From Thermococcus peptonophilus (GTDB lineage Archaea; Methanobacteriota_B; Thermococci; Thermococcales; Thermococcaceae): a stretch of 64,000 nucleotides of DNA. How positions within the stretch are numbered: position 1 is the first letter of the stretch; each line of letters starts with the position of its first letter. Location: contig NZ_CP014750.1 in assembly GCF_001592435.1 (NCBI RefSeq), positions 1,612,001 to 1,676,000 of the forward strand, in the 5' to 3' direction. Positions 29,092 to 38,222 of this stretch are shown here, in pieces. The notes beneath the pieces are model-generated. The model was not told the origin of the DNA, ran no database searches, and saw only the letters and a program-made list of their open reading frames with translations. Both the position numbers and the translations under genes were made by a program.

Positions 29092-29745
29092 ATGCCCGCG
29101 AGAGTCGTTGGTGAGGAAAAGGTCAAGATCAAGAAGTCCTTCATCAAGCCCTGGATGGGCATCAAGTACCTATTCAAGAAGCCGGTCACGATAAAGATAC
29201 CCTATGAGAAGATCGAACCCGCTCCAAAGTACAGGGGCTTCCACACTCTCGACTGGAAGAAGTGCGTTGGCTGTAACTTCTGCGGCCAGATATGCCCGGC
29301 CAGGGCAATAGAGATGACTTGGATCGAGGGAGAGAAGAGACCGCACCCGAAGGTGGACTACGGCAGGTGTACATTCTGCCAGTTCTGTGTCGACGTCTGT
29401 CCGACTGGAGCGCTCGGCTTCAGCGAGAACTACTACCTGACCACCGGCGGCCTTGAAGAGGATCTGGAGCTCTACGACTGGGTCCCCATCGACCCGAAGA
29501 AGATGAAGGAGCTGAACGAGAAGTTCAACGACTACCGCTTCCCTGTCGAGAGGATACAGTTCAACAAGGAGACGAGGGAGGTCACCTACTATCTCCGTGA
29601 CGGCTCGACAATCCAGTTCAAGATACTCGGCTACGGACTCAGGCCACCTAAGCCGCCTGCAAAGCCTGCGGCCAAACCTGCGGAAAAGAATGAGACAAAG
29701 CCCGCTGAGAAGAAGAAGGAACCTAAGGCCGAAGAGAAGAAGTGA
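29092..29745 (+). CDS. mbxN: membrane-bound sulfane reductase subunit, NuoI-like 2x[4Fe-4S] ferredoxin protein
   Basis: 217 residues. Two 4Fe-4S motifs: CVGCNFCGQICP and CTFCQFCVDVCP. A low-complexity C-terminal tail rich in Pro, Lys, Ala and Glu (about residues 185-217) follows the fold. It accepts electrons from reduced ferredoxin. Last gene of the operon; a T-rich stretch (TTTCTTTTTATC at 29749-29760) just after the stop may end transcription. In-frame ATG 29086 is an alternative start. Confidence 0.9.
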   Translation: MPARVVGEEKVKIKKSFIKPWMGIKYLFKKPVTIKIPYEKIEPAPKYRGFHTLDWKKCVGCNFCGQICPARAIEMTWIEGEKRPHPKVDYGRCTFCQFCVDVCPTGALGFSENYYLTTGGLEEDLELYDWVPIDPKKMKELNEKFNDYRFPVERIQFNKETREVTYYLRDGSTIQFKILGYGLRPPKPPAKPAAKPAEKNETKPAEKKKEPKAEEKK

Positions 29746-29835
29746 GGTGTTTCTTTTTATCTCCCCACCTTCAATTCTCACAACTTCTGGCGATAGTATT
29801 TTTAAGTTTCGTCTCGTATTAACACCGGTGGTCTC

Positions 29836-30438
29836 ATGCCCGTTGATTTGAGAACCGAAAAGACACTCGGCCTTGTCGGCTCAATCCTGACCCTGCTGGG
29901 CGGTCTGAGTGATGGAGCAATAAGAACCGGCTCGGTCGTTGTGTTCTCAAACTTGGTGTCTCTTATCGGTTTCATTTTTGTGCTTATGGCACTCCACGGC
30001 ATCAGCACCAAGCTGAACGACGAGAGACCTTTCAAGTACTACCTGTACTCGGTAATAGTAGTGATTGGTGGTCTGATAGTTTTCGCTATTTTGCTTGTCG
30101 CCGGAATCATTTCGGCGTTTGCAACAGATGAGGCAGGAATAATCGGAGGATTCGCGAGCATCGGTCTGGGGTTTGCTGTATTAATAGGCCTAATTATTCT
30201 CTCAGTGTACTATCAGATCCAGGCCTGGCGCGCGACCTACGAGATAACCGGCGTTGAGGAGTTCAACCAGGTCGCCACGTTCCTCAAGTGGGGTGCGATA
30301 ACCCTGATAATCCTCGTCGGCGTCCTTCTGCTCTTGATAGCAGAAGTATTCCAGATAATTGCCTTCTCAAGGCTTCCGGATGAGATAGAACCAAAGGATC
30401 AGAAGCCAGAGTACGATACCGGGGTGGTCGTTTATTGA
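29836..30438 (+). CDS. DUF996 family membrane protein
   Basis: 200 residues with five membrane helices; EKTLGLVGSILTLLG and ITGVEEFNQVATFLKWGAIT, with the ELF-like end replaced by VFQIIAFSRLPDEI, match DUF996, a family of archaeal integral membrane proteins of unknown role. TATA-like AGTATTTTTAAG lies at about 29797-29808. It stands alone between mbxN and a convergent permease gene. Confidence 0.72.
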   Translation: MPVDLRTEKTLGLVGSILTLLGGLSDGAIRTGSVVVFSNLVSLIGFIFVLMALHGISTKLNDERPFKYYLYSVIVVIGGLIVFAILLVAGIISAFATDEAGIIGGFASIGLGFAVLIGLIILSVYYQIQAWRATYEITGVEEFNQVATFLKWGAITLIILVGVLLLLIAEVFQIIAFSRLPDEIEPKDQKPEYDTGVVVY

Positions 30439-30487
30439 GCTTTCCTTCTTTTCCGGCTTTTAGATTGATAAAGATATGGAAGAGAGA

Positions 30488-31789
30488 TTAGAGAATCCTC
30501 TCCAGGATTATCGCCGTTATCGCTCCAACTGCCATTCCTGACTCGAGTATACTGGAGATTATTCTTGGTAGAGCGTGGAACAGACTCTCGGGGAGCTGAG
30601 GTGCGCCAAGGCCCGCTATCAGCGCCGCTGCCAGAATGAGGACGTTCCTGTCAGTGAACTCCACCTTTTCCTTTATCAGCCTAAGGCCAGTGACGCTTAT
30701 CATCCCGTAGAGTGCCAGGGTCAGGCCGCCGAGCACTGGGGCCGGCATGGAGGCTAGTAATCCAGCGAACTTCGGGAACAGGGAGAGGAATATCAGTATC
30801 ACGGCCCCAACCTGAACCACGTGCCTGCTGCCCACTTTCGTTAAAGCGACTACACCGATGTTTTCGGAATAGCTCGTTGTTCCGCAGGCGCCAAGGAAGC
30901 CAGCTATTGAGCACGCCAGTCCTTCCGCTCCTATGCCCCTTCCAATGTGCTTCTCCGTTATCTCCGCACCCGTTACGGTCGCTATGGCGTGGTAGTCACC
31001 GACGCTCTCGATTATGCTGACCATGAATGCGAAGAGCAGTATGACTATTGCTGCTGTATCAAAGACCGGCGCTCCCCACGGAAACGGCTTGGGGACGTTG
31101 AGAATAGGAAGGCTTTCGATGAGGCTGAAGTTGGTAAGCCCGAGTGGAATGCTGATCAGGCAACCTACAGCCGCGCCCACGACCACTGGCGTGGCCTTCA
31201 AGCTTCCCTTTGCTTTGAGTGCCACGAAGACCGTCGTGAGAAACGTAACCGTGGCTACGAGCACGGCTTTCCAGACGTTTGTGCCGTTTGGGTCTGCGTA
31301 CGCGTTGAAGAAGTTCATCAGCGCAACGTTGGCGAGGCTGAAGCCTATGAGGGTTATTGTTACTCCCGTGACGAGTGGTGTGAAGAGTTTTCTGATCTTT
31401 CCGATGATGCCGAGCCAGCCCACAAGCCCTTCTATCAGCCCGCCGACTATCAGTGCACCTTGAACGGCAGCCATGCCGATGGTCGAGCCTATCGATATCA
31501 GCCCGGGAATGAAGGCGAAGCTCGAGCCCTGAACTATCGGATAGCGGGTTCCAATGATAGTCTGGAGAAGCGTCGCTATGCCCATAGCGAGGAGAACCGC
31601 CTGTATCATCATGGCTATCTGGTCTCCGCTGAGCCCAACTGCTCCGCCGACGACCAGCGGCACTGTAACTGTGGCTCCAAACATTGCAAGGACGTGCTGA
31701 AGCCCAAAAACGAAAGCCTTCGCAGGCTCGACCTTTTCCTCTATTCCAACTTTCAGAACCGGCTTCTCTACAACTTCGACTTTCTCCAT
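30488..31789 (-). CDS. uracil/xanthine permease (NCS2/UraA family)
   Basis: 433 residues with about 14 membrane segments. GLQHVLAMFGATVTVPLVVG at the N-terminus, the QGSSFAFIPG loop, ESVGDYHAIATVTG with the substrate-binding glutamate, and GGLTLALYGMISVTGLRLI are typical of UraA-like nucleobase:cation symporters. A long C-terminal region continues to ILERIL. The substrate (uracil versus xanthine) cannot be resolved. The start is ATG 31789; no purine or pyrimidine gene adjoins it. Confidence 0.88.
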   Translation of the reverse strand: MEKVEVVEKPVLKVGIEEKVEPAKAFVFGLQHVLAMFGATVTVPLVVGGAVGLSGDQIAMMIQAVLLAMGIATLLQTIIGTRYPIVQGSSFAFIPGLISIGSTIGMAAVQGALIVGGLIEGLVGWLGIIGKIRKLFTPLVTGVTITLIGFSLANVALMNFFNAYADPNGTNVWKAVLVATVTFLTTVFVALKAKGSLKATPVVVGAAVGCLISIPLGLTNFSLIESLPILNVPKPFPWGAPVFDTAAIVILLFAFMVSIIESVGDYHAIATVTGAEITEKHIGRGIGAEGLACSIAGFLGACGTTSYSENIGVVALTKVGSRHVVQVGAVILIFLSLFPKFAGLLASMPAPVLGGLTLALYGMISVTGLRLIKEKVEFTDRNVLILAAALIAGLGAPQLPESLFHALPRIISSILESGMAVGAITAIILERIL

Positions 31790-31865
31790 TAAAGCCCGCT
31801 CAGGCTGTGTTGGTTTTTGTTTAAAAAGTTTTCGGATGTAGCAAGAATAAACAAGAAATTGTTAA

Positions 31866-33197
31866 TTACCATCCCTGCACTTTCTCAATGACTTCATCAG
31901 GTACGCGACCTTCTTCAACGTCCTCTATTGCCTCCTCGAGCTTGTCTAATCCCTCATCAAGCACTTCTTCCTCGATGGTCAAGGGTGGCTCTATCCTCAG
32001 GACGTTGCCCTGGAGGAAGGCAACTATAAGGCCCAGCTCGTAGGCTCTCCAGACAACCTTTTTGGCCTCATCGTATGCCCTTTCCTTTGTTTCTCTATCC
32101 TTCACGAGGTCAACGCCCAGCATGAGGCCCAGTCCGCGGACATCGCCTATCAGCTCGTGCTTCTTTTTCATTCTTCTCAGTTTTTTCTTTGCCCTCTCTC
32201 CAAGTATCTCAGCCCTTTTGAGCAGATTTTTCTCTTCTATCTCTTCGATCACCGCCAGGGCGGCGGCGCTAGCTACCGGGTTGCCCGACATTGTGAACGC
32301 ATGCCCCAGCGGTGGTAGTGAGTCCATGATCTCTTTCCTCCCAACTATTGCGCTTATGGGCAGTCCGCCGCCCAGGGGCTTTGCGAGGGTTATGATGTCG
32401 GGCTCGACGCCGAAGTGCTCTATGGCGAACCATTTTCCAGTCCTTCCTAGGCCGCTCTGGACTTCATCAACGACGAGCAGTATGCCGTGCTCATCAAGTA
32501 TCCTTTTGACTTTCTTGAAGTAGTTTTCAGGTGGCACCACCATTCCCGCGTCGCCCTGTATTGCCTCTGCTATCAGCGCGGCAGTTCCCTCGGCGTGTAC
32601 CTCTCCTTCAAATTTCTCCTTCATGAAGGAGACGCACTCCATCCTGCATTTTCCGGGTTCTTTTCCAAAAGGACAGCGGTAGCAGTTTGGAAAAGGTATG
32701 AAGTGGACATCGCTGAGCTGTCCGACCTTCGCACGGACTTCAAAGTCAAGACCGGTAACGCTCATTGCACCATAGGTGGAACCGTAGTAGCTCCTGAGGT
32801 AACCGATAATCGAACGCCTGCCGGTGTAGGCCCTGGCGAACTTTATCGCGCCGTCGTTTGCGTCGCTCCCGCTCAGGCCAAGGGCAACCTTTGCTTCATC
32901 AATCGGTGCTATCTCCCTCAGCTTCTCGGCGAGAAGAAGAGGCTCGACCGGGAAGCCATAAATGAAGGTGAAGTGGAGTAGCCTGTCTGCGGTTTTCTTC
33001 ACCGCCTCAACGACCCGGGGGTTGTTGTGTCCAACGTTCTGGACGGCGGCATCTGCGAGGAAGTCTATGTACTTTCTCCCTTCAATGTCCCACACGAGGG
33101 CGTTTTCAGCCCGGTATGGAACAATGGGTACATAAGTAACGTGGGACGCCCTGGAAATGACCCGTGAATATCTCTCAACGACCTCTTCAGGAGTCAT
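31866..33197 (-). CDS. class III PLP-dependent aminotransferase or amino acid racemase
   Basis: 443 residues. Fold type I PLP enzyme: [19 protein letters not shown], the [13 protein letters not shown] stretch with the PLP-contacting aspartate, and the Schiff-base lysine in [10 protein letters not shown]. An insert with three cysteines ([18 protein letters not shown], about 175-195) is unusual for transaminases and seen in Thermococcales members of this group. Some of those are ornithine aminotransferases and others broad-substrate amino acid racemases; which this is cannot be told. ATG 33197 follows AGGTGAG. A divergent Lrp-type gene at 33319 probably controls it. Confidence 0.83.
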   Translation of the reverse strand: MTPEEVVERYSRVISRASHVTYVPIVPYRAENALVWDIEGRKYIDFLADAAVQNVGHNNPRVVEAVKKTADRLLHFTFIYGFPVEPLLLAEKLREIAPIDEAKVALGLSGSDANDGAIKFARAYTGRRSIIGYLRSYYGSTYGAMSVTGLDFEVRAKVGQLSDVHFIPFPNCYRCPFGKEPGKCRMECVSFMKEKFEGEVHAEGTAALIAEAIQGDAGMVVPPENYFKKVKRILDEHGILLVVDEVQSGLGRTGKWFAIEHFGVEPDIITLAKPLGGGLPISAIVGRKEIMDSLPPLGHAFTMSGNPVASAAALAVIEEIEEKNLLKRAEILGERAKKKLRRMKKKHELIGDVRGLGLMLGVDLVKDRETKERAYDEAKKVVWRAYELGLIVAFLQGNVLRIEPPLTIEEEVLDEGLDKLEEAIEDVEEGRVPDEVIEKVQGW

Positions 33198-33318
33198 GCA
33201 GGTTCTCACCTAAGTATTATATGCGTTTGAAACTAATAGCATTTTCGCCTTAAAATTGCGAATTCATTGGAAAGACTTATAAAATTGATACGAAATTAGT
33301 AAATAGGGGGAGATGATT

Positions 33319-33780
33319 ATGATGAACACGGAAGAGCTCGACTCACTTGATAAGTCTATACTTCGGATCCTTCAGGAGGACGGTCGGGCGAGCTACTCCG
33401 AGATCGCACGGAGAATAGGAGTTCCAGAATCCACCGTCAGGCTCAGGGTCAAGAAGCTCCTGGAGAGAGGGATTATACGAAAGTTTGCGGCTCTAATAAA
33501 TCCGTTTAAGGCAGGCTACTCCATAGTGGCCTTCATCGCGGTCGACACAGAGCCGGGCAAAGTGAAGGAGGCCGCGGAGAAGCTCAGCAAACTACCTGAA
33601 GTCGATGTCCTTGGCATCGCCACGGGAGCGCACGACATACTGATGCAGGTCACTGTCAGGGATTTGAAGGAGCTTGAGGACTTCCTTATCGAGAAGCTAG
33701 GGAGCATAGATGGGATAAAGAGCACGGAGACCTCAATACTAACCAGTGTCAGGAAGTGGGGCTACGCGAGGGTGTTCTAA
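33319..33780 (+). CDS. Lrp/AsnC family transcriptional regulator
   Basis: 153 residues. N-terminal helix-turn-helix (LDKSILRILQEDGRASYSEI, RRIGVPESTVRLRVKKL) and a C-terminal RAM/ACT-like domain (SIVAFIAVDTEPGKVKEAAE, VLGIATGAHDILMQVTV) typical of Lrp proteins that bind amino acids. Several in-frame ATG codons (33313, 33319, 33322) follow GGGGGAGA; 33319 is the best spaced. Its position, divergent from the amino acid aminotransferase/racemase with 121 bases between, points to control of that gene. Confidence 0.88.
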   Translation: MMNTEELDSLDKSILRILQEDGRASYSEIARRIGVPESTVRLRVKKLLERGIIRKFAALINPFKAGYSIVAFIAVDTEPGKVKEAAEKLSKLPEVDVLGIATGAHDILMQVTVRDLKELEDFLIEKLGSIDGIKSTETSILTSVRKWGYARVF

Positions 33781-34509
33781 TTAAACCGAGCCTCCCATGA
33801 GAACCCACACTCCAATTCCGATCAGCAGTATTCCGGCGACGACTGAAAGCTCCCTGCTGTGCCTGACGAGGGCCTGGGAGAAGCGCTTGCTCTCCGAAAT
33901 GCTTCCCATAGTGAGCAGTATCAGAACGAGTGGCAGGACAAAGATGATGTTGTAGAGGGCTAGAAGCAGGAATGCAAGCGCCCTGCTGCCATGGGATATA
34001 ATAGTTGCGTAGACGAGATAACTTCCCGCAGAGCATGGCAGTAATGTGGTCGAGACCACGACACCGAGGAAGAAAGAGCTCAGAAAAGTTGCCTCTGTAC
34101 TAAACATCTTCCTCCTAATGCCCTTCTTATCCGCTATCCTTGACTTTTCCATGATACCAGTAACAATGGTGTAGACTCCAAACGCTATTGCCAGGAAGCC
34201 TGCGAACCAGAGAGGGATGTACTGCCCGAGGTACAGGAGGCCGACTCCGAGAAGGTAGTATGAGATATAGACAGCCAGGATGAACGCGGAGCCAACGATG
34301 TAAAGCTGCTTCTTCTCAACATTTCTAACTGACAGCGCTATCAAGAGCATCGTGTATATCACAAAGGTACAGGGGTTTATAGAGTCGCTCATTGAGAGGG
34401 CGTAGAACTGGGGAATGAACCCTGGAATCCCTAGCAGGTACAGCGCAAGTGCGCTGATTCCAAAGGACAGCCCCAGAATCACTAACAACAGCTTGATTTC
34501 CCCCCTCAT
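33781..34509 (-). CDS. CcdA/DsbD-like membrane thiol transporter
   Basis: 242 residues, six to seven membrane helices. The paired cysteines needed to pass electrons across the membrane are present in SINPCTF (helix 1) and LLPCSAG (helix 4), as in CcdA. It probably carries reducing power outward to the thioredoxin-like lipoprotein encoded immediately upstream on the same strand. The stop falls directly against the convergent Lrp stop. Confidence 0.85.
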   Translation of the reverse strand: MRGEIKLLLVILGLSFGISALALYLLGIPGFIPQFYALSMSDSINPCTFVIYTMLLIALSVRNVEKKQLYIVGSAFILAVYISYYLLGVGLLYLGQYIPLWFAGFLAIAFGVYTIVTGIMEKSRIADKKGIRRKMFSTEATFLSSFFLGVVVSTTLLPCSAGSYLVYATIISHGSRALAFLLLALYNIIFVLPLVLILLTMGSISESKRFSQALVRHSRELSVVAGILLIGIGVWVLMGGSV

Positions 34510-34573
34510 AATGATATGCTCGCAACGGTCCTTTTTCTTGGTTTCTAAAACAAAAAGTTGAGAACAAGAGGTT

Positions 34574-35170
34574 TCAACCTGTTGAGTTCGATTTCAGCTT
34601 CTCCAGAACGCTCTGAACATCAACACCTCTGTGTTCCACGAAAATCGTTCGGAGGGCATCGATGAGGGCAGAATACCGCGGATCATTGCGTGGGAGGAGG
34701 TATATCTGGCCCTGGACGACCATTATCACCCCGTTTTCTTTCATTGCGGTGGCTATTATCTCAGGGGTGGCGTTTACCTTGAACTCTCCTTCAAAAATTG
34801 CCTGAAGGCTGTCGTTGTAGACTATGGCTATTGCTGGAACCCCGGTTATTCCCGTCAACTGGTTGAGCTGCCGGAAGAGTTCCATGTTGGTTTCGTTGTC
34901 AATAAGCTCGTAGTACGTTAGGGCGTCTTCCCCATAGACGCTGGGAATTTGAGTCTTCATATTCCTGCAGTGGGGGCAGGTCTTTGCTCCGTACATGTAA
35001 AAGTGTATCTGATCAAGGTATATCTTCGTTCCATTTACATCCACGTATTTTGGAGATTCCGTGGACGTCTGGCTGGATGTATTTGAATCCGAACCCAGAC
35101 AGGCGGAAGCAAATCCCACCAAGACCAGGAGCATCAACAGTATTCCAGTTTTTTTCACCTTTACCACCAT
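34574..35170 (-). CDS. thioredoxin-fold lipoprotein
   Basis: About 198 residues. A lipoprotein signal with lipobox GFASAC is followed by a Ser/Thr-rich linker and a thioredoxin fold with the active site KTCPHCRNM and the cis-proline motif TGVPAIAI. It is a cell-surface disulfide reductase/isomerase. ATG 35170 is used; GTG 35158 behind GGTGG would give a shorter, more typical signal peptide. It is separated by 64 bases from the CcdA-like gene; a thiol relay is the natural inference. Confidence 0.82.
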   Translation of the reverse strand: MVVKVKKTGILLMLLVLVGFASACLGSDSNTSSQTSTESPKYVDVNGTKIYLDQIHFYMYGAKTCPHCRNMKTQIPSVYGEDALTYYELIDNETNMELFRQLNQLTGITGVPAIAIVYNDSLQAIFEGEFKVNATPEIIATAMKENGVIMVVQGQIYLLPRNDPRYSALIDALRTIFVEHRGVDVQSVLEKLKSNSTG

Positions 35171-35188
35171 TATTAGCTCGGGAAAGAT

Positions 35189-35197
35189 GTTATAAAC
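35189..35197 (+). promoter_or_regulatory. TATA box upstream of the TPR-like gene
   Basis: GTTATAAAC lies about 35 bases before the ATG at 35228, in the short region divergent from the thioredoxin lipoprotein gene. This gives a very short 5' leader containing GCGGGGGA as ribosome binding site. Confidence 0.5.
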
Positions 35198-35227
35198 TTT
35201 GGGCATTAATAATTGCGGGGGACTCCC

Positions 35228-35692
35228 ATGCAGGAATGGTACCGCTCACGGGCGCTTTACGATGGGGTCATGAAGCTCGTGAAGGCTCACAGATTTGATG
35301 AGGCCCTTGAACTCGTTGAAAAGATTCCAGATAACAAGGTCAAGTCAATGGCCCTGAACCAGATCGTGGTTGAGCTCGTCAAAGCTGGAGAGGATTATTC
35401 CGGGGCACTCACCAGAGCGGTAGAGGCCGCCATGAACGTTACTGGCCAGGATGAGAGTACCAAGACGCTGATGGGGCTGGCTTTTGACCTCCTTGAGCTG
35501 GAGAAGATTGAGGACGCCCTGAAAATAGCCGAGTACATCTCCGACCTATCAAACAGGGCAAAGGTCGAGGCAGAAGTTGCCCTGAAGCTGGCCGAGAAAG
35601 GTGAGATTGCACGGGCCATGAAGATAATAGAGAACATCCTCGATGAGGACGTTAAGACCTGGGCGACTTCAAGGCTTGCGAACAAGCTTTAA
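35228..35692 (+). CDS. TPR-like helical repeat protein
   Basis: 154 residues, all helical: FDEALELVEKIPDNKVKSMA, LLELEKIEDALKIAEYISDL and GEIARAMKIIENILDEDVK are three related helix pairs in tandem. Cytosolic, no membrane segments. Thermococcales carry several such short TPR-like proteins; another lies at 59844-60677 in this window. Role unknown, protein-protein interaction expected. A T-rich run CTTTCTTTTTTC at 35693-35704 probably ends the transcript. Confidence 0.65.
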   Translation: MQEWYRSRALYDGVMKLVKAHRFDEALELVEKIPDNKVKSMALNQIVVELVKAGEDYSGALTRAVEAAMNVTGQDESTKTLMGLAFDLLELEKIEDALKIAEYISDLSNRAKVEAEVALKLAEKGEIARAMKIIENILDEDVKTWATSRLANKL

Positions 35693-35792
35693 CTTTCTTT
35701 TTTCAAAGATCAGCGTTCAACCGGGTGAATTTTACAAGAATCCCTCCATAAGGCTTTTTTAGGGCTTTCCTTTTCTGGGCTGGGTGAGAAAA

Positions 35793-36044
35793 ATGAACGG
35801 TGGAGAGGTAATCGGACTTCTTGGAATGCTCCTGCTGGTGAGCGCGTGGGTTCCCCAGACATGGGAAACGGTAAAAACGAGGAAGTGCCCTCTCAACATG
35901 AAGTTCATAGTAATCTACGTTACGGCAGCGACCCTGCTGACAATATACTCCTGGATAATAGGCGACTGGATATTCTTCACGCTGAACTTCCTCTCGGCTT
36001 TTCAGAGCGCCATAAACCTCGCGGTAAAGCTGATGGAAAAGTAA
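35793..36044 (+). CDS. SemiSWEET/PQ-loop membrane protein
   Basis: 83 residues with three membrane helices. The first ends with SAWVPQTWETVKTRKC, the PQ-loop motif; the third contains LNFLSAFQSAINL. One three-helix half is the SemiSWEET form, which works as a dimer and moves sugars or related small solutes. ATG 35793 follows GGGTGAG. Confidence 0.75.
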   Translation: MNGGEVIGLLGMLLLVSAWVPQTWETVKTRKCPLNMKFIVIYVTAATLLTIYSWIIGDWIFFTLNFLSAFQSAINLAVKLMEK

Positions 36045-36046
36045 CT

Positions 36047-36595
36047 TTACTTCCTCTCGTAGAGCCCAACGACCTCTCCCCAGGCTATTACATGGCCTTC
36101 CATGGCTTTTTCTAACTCTTTTCTTGATGAGCCGGGTTCGAGTTTGAGTTCCGTGTCGAGGGCGTAGACCTTGAAGTGGTAGTGGTGGACCCCGTGACCT
36201 CTCGGCGGACAGGGACCGTTGTAGCCTATCCTCCCGAAGTCGTTCTTCCCTTGTATGATGTGTATCGGCTCGTCAGTCTCGGTCTTTTTGGGTATCCAGG
36301 AGGGTATCTCCCCAACGGGCGGAATGTTCCAGGCTATCCAGTGGGTGAAGGTTCCAGCGGGTGCATCGGGATCATCAACGATGATGGCCAAACTTCTGGT
36401 ATCGGGCGGAATGTTAGCGATGTAAATCGGCGGGTTTATATCGTCACCTTCACAGGTGTATTCCTTCGGTATGAACTCTCCGTCATGGAAGACGGAGCCT
36501 ACCTCGAGGGTTTTCTCCATTTTCTCGCCCCCTCCTGAGAGGCATCCGGAAGCGACGACCAGCAAGGCCAGGAGCAGTGGGAGCAACGTCCTCAT
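36047..36595 (-). CDS. PEBP family (YbhB/YbcL-like) lipoprotein
   Basis: 182 residues. An N-terminal signal with lipobox VVASGC anchors it outside the cell. The rest is the phosphatidylethanolamine-binding protein fold: IVDDPDAPAGTFTHWIAWNI and CPPRGHGVHHYHFKVYALD are the two conserved ligand-pocket segments. Bacterial/archaeal members are of unclear role. ATG 36595 is used; the frame stays open upstream but that stretch overlaps the divergent SDR gene. Confidence 0.83.
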   Translation of the reverse strand: MRTLLPLLLALLVVASGCLSGGGEKMEKTLEVGSVFHDGEFIPKEYTCEGDDINPPIYIANIPPDTRSLAIIVDDPDAPAGTFTHWIAWNIPPVGEIPSWIPKKTETDEPIHIIQGKNDFGRIGYNGPCPPRGHGVHHYHFKVYALDTELKLEPGSSRKELEKAMEGHVIAWGEVVGLYERK

Positions 36596-36664
36596 GATCT
36601 CGGTTGGGGTATTGAAGGTAAAAAGGTTTTTGGGGTGGAATACCGAAATTTCTACGGTGATACT

Positions 36665-37387
36665 ATGGAGCTGGCTGGAAATGTTGCCCTCGTCACAGGT
36701 GCTTCCCGCGGAATTGGGAGAGCCATAGCCGTGGCCCTCGCGAGGAAGGGAGCGAAAGTGGCAATAAACTACGCCCACGACGAAGAGGGGGCCAGAGAGA
36801 CCGAGAGACTCTGCAGGGAGGCTGGGGCAGAGGCGATGATTGTAAAGGCCGACGTCAGGAACAGGGAAGAAGTCAGAGCTATGGTGGAGAAGATCGTCGA
36901 GCGCTTCGGCGGGATAGACATCCTCGTCAACAACGCGGGAATACTCGGAAAGGCACTGACACCGATGGAGGTAACGGATGAGGACTGGGACAACGTTCTT
37001 GGAGTCAACCTCAAGGGAGCCTTCATTGTCACGCAGGAGGTTCTTAGGTACATGAAGAAGGGCAAGATCGTAAACATAGCCTCGATAGCGGGAAAGGACG
37101 GCGGAACCGTCGGGCCACACTACGCGGCCTCGAAGGGTGGGCTGATAGCGATGACTTTTAACCTCGCGAGGCATCTAGCTCCAAACATACTCGTGAACGC
37201 GGTTGCACCGGGTCCGGTGGATACCGGACTGATAAGCCCCGAGATAAAGGAGAAGCTCAGAAGGCTTTCCCTAACGGGTGAAATAGCGAAGCCCGAGGAG
37301 ATTGCCCACGCGGTTATCTTCCTCCTCGAAAACGACCACATAACCGGTGAGGTTATAGACGTCAACGGTGGCAGGCTGATGGATTAG
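36665..37387 (+). CDS. short-chain dehydrogenase/reductase (FabG-like)
   Basis: 240 residues, classical SDR. Cofactor motif TGASRGIGRA (about 11-20), NNAGI, and the catalytic Ser-Tyr-Lys set seen as IASIAG and HYAASKGGL. The C-terminal VIDVNGGRLMD is usual for the FabG subgroup. Thermococcales lack fatty-acid synthesis, so the substrate is more likely a sugar, alcohol or oxo-acid; not determinable here. ATG 36665 follows GGTGATACT. Confidence 0.87.
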   Translation: MELAGNVALVTGASRGIGRAIAVALARKGAKVAINYAHDEEGARETERLCREAGAEAMIVKADVRNREEVRAMVEKIVERFGGIDILVNNAGILGKALTPMEVTDEDWDNVLGVNLKGAFIVTQEVLRYMKKGKIVNIASIAGKDGGTVGPHYAASKGGLIAMTFNLARHLAPNILVNAVAPGPVDTGLISPEIKEKLRRLSLTGEIAKPEEIAHAVIFLLENDHITGEVIDVNGGRLMD

Positions 37388-37513
37388 TACATTACTGAAT
37401 ATGATAGGTATTGGTTGATTACGTTTTGTTTCAACTTTTGTGTAAAGGTGTTATCGAAACATTTAAATTTTCATTTTAAATTTTTCTGTTAACCAGAAAC
37501 GGAGGTGGTAGCT

Positions 37514-38156
37514 ATGCCCAGTGTTGAAAAAATTTGGAATAGCGTACGGTTTGGGGAGACTGTGATCGTAGAGCATGATTCTCTAACATCTCCGGCGCTT
37601 GGCCTCTATTATGCTCTCAAGTGGGCAAAAAAACAAGGGGTACCGGATTGTTATCGAAGATATTTTGGACACACTTTACCTGCACAGGGTTCACCTAAAA
37701 TTGTCGGGGCTCGATGTATCCATTCTGGACGACGTACCGGTAATCAAAGAGGGAGGACATCAAAATATCGGCAAGATAATCAAGTACATCAAGCTCAGCA
37801 AAGATTATGTGATTTGGTCTAGGGAATACAACGAAGTTTTTAGCTCTGTTCTAATGGGAGGGAGGCTCATTGATATCATTCTTGGGCTTGAAAAACTGTT
37901 TTTGCTGTCCAATTTCAGGGAGGTTGTGAACGTAGTCAATGCCATTCTAACTTACACTGGGGATGAGCGCAGAATTGCATTGTATTTCCTCAATAAGGAC
38001 TTAATAGAAGACAATAAGCATTTTGTCCTACCCCTTGTTGAGGAAATAGCGACCACCGTGGTTAGGGTTTCAAAGGAGGATGAAGGATTCGTGATGTCCG
38101 TCGTTAAGTCGATGAACAGGAATCTTGAAGGTGCGACATTTACGGTCAAGTCCTAA
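37514..38156 (+). pseudogene. DUF257-like protein gene with one frameshift
   Basis: Starts at ATG 37514 behind GGAGGTGG and reads EKIWNSVRFGETVIVEHDSL, LYYALKWAKKQG, then runs into a spurious frame. The next frame takes over at YRIVIEDILDTLYLHRVHLK and continues to VKS at 38156, giving about 213 residues when joined. One extra base in the run GGGG at 37637-37640 explains the shift. The joined protein resembles DUF257, a Thermococcales family with a RecA/KaiC-like core fold and unknown function. Either a pseudogene, a sequencing error, or slippage at the neighbouring A7 run. TATA-like CATTTAAATT lies at about 37460-37469. Confidence 0.7.
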
Positions 38157-38222
38157 TCCAAGAGCCCATAGAAGGGCATAAACGATTTTAACATCTTATT
38201 CATACTCTCTTCTGTGGGCAAG

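Noticed and set aside
37627-37640. Programmed -1 frameshift at the A7 run in the DUF257-like gene
   Set aside because: Restoring the frame requires a +1 shift, and a single extra G in GGGG accounts for it more simply.
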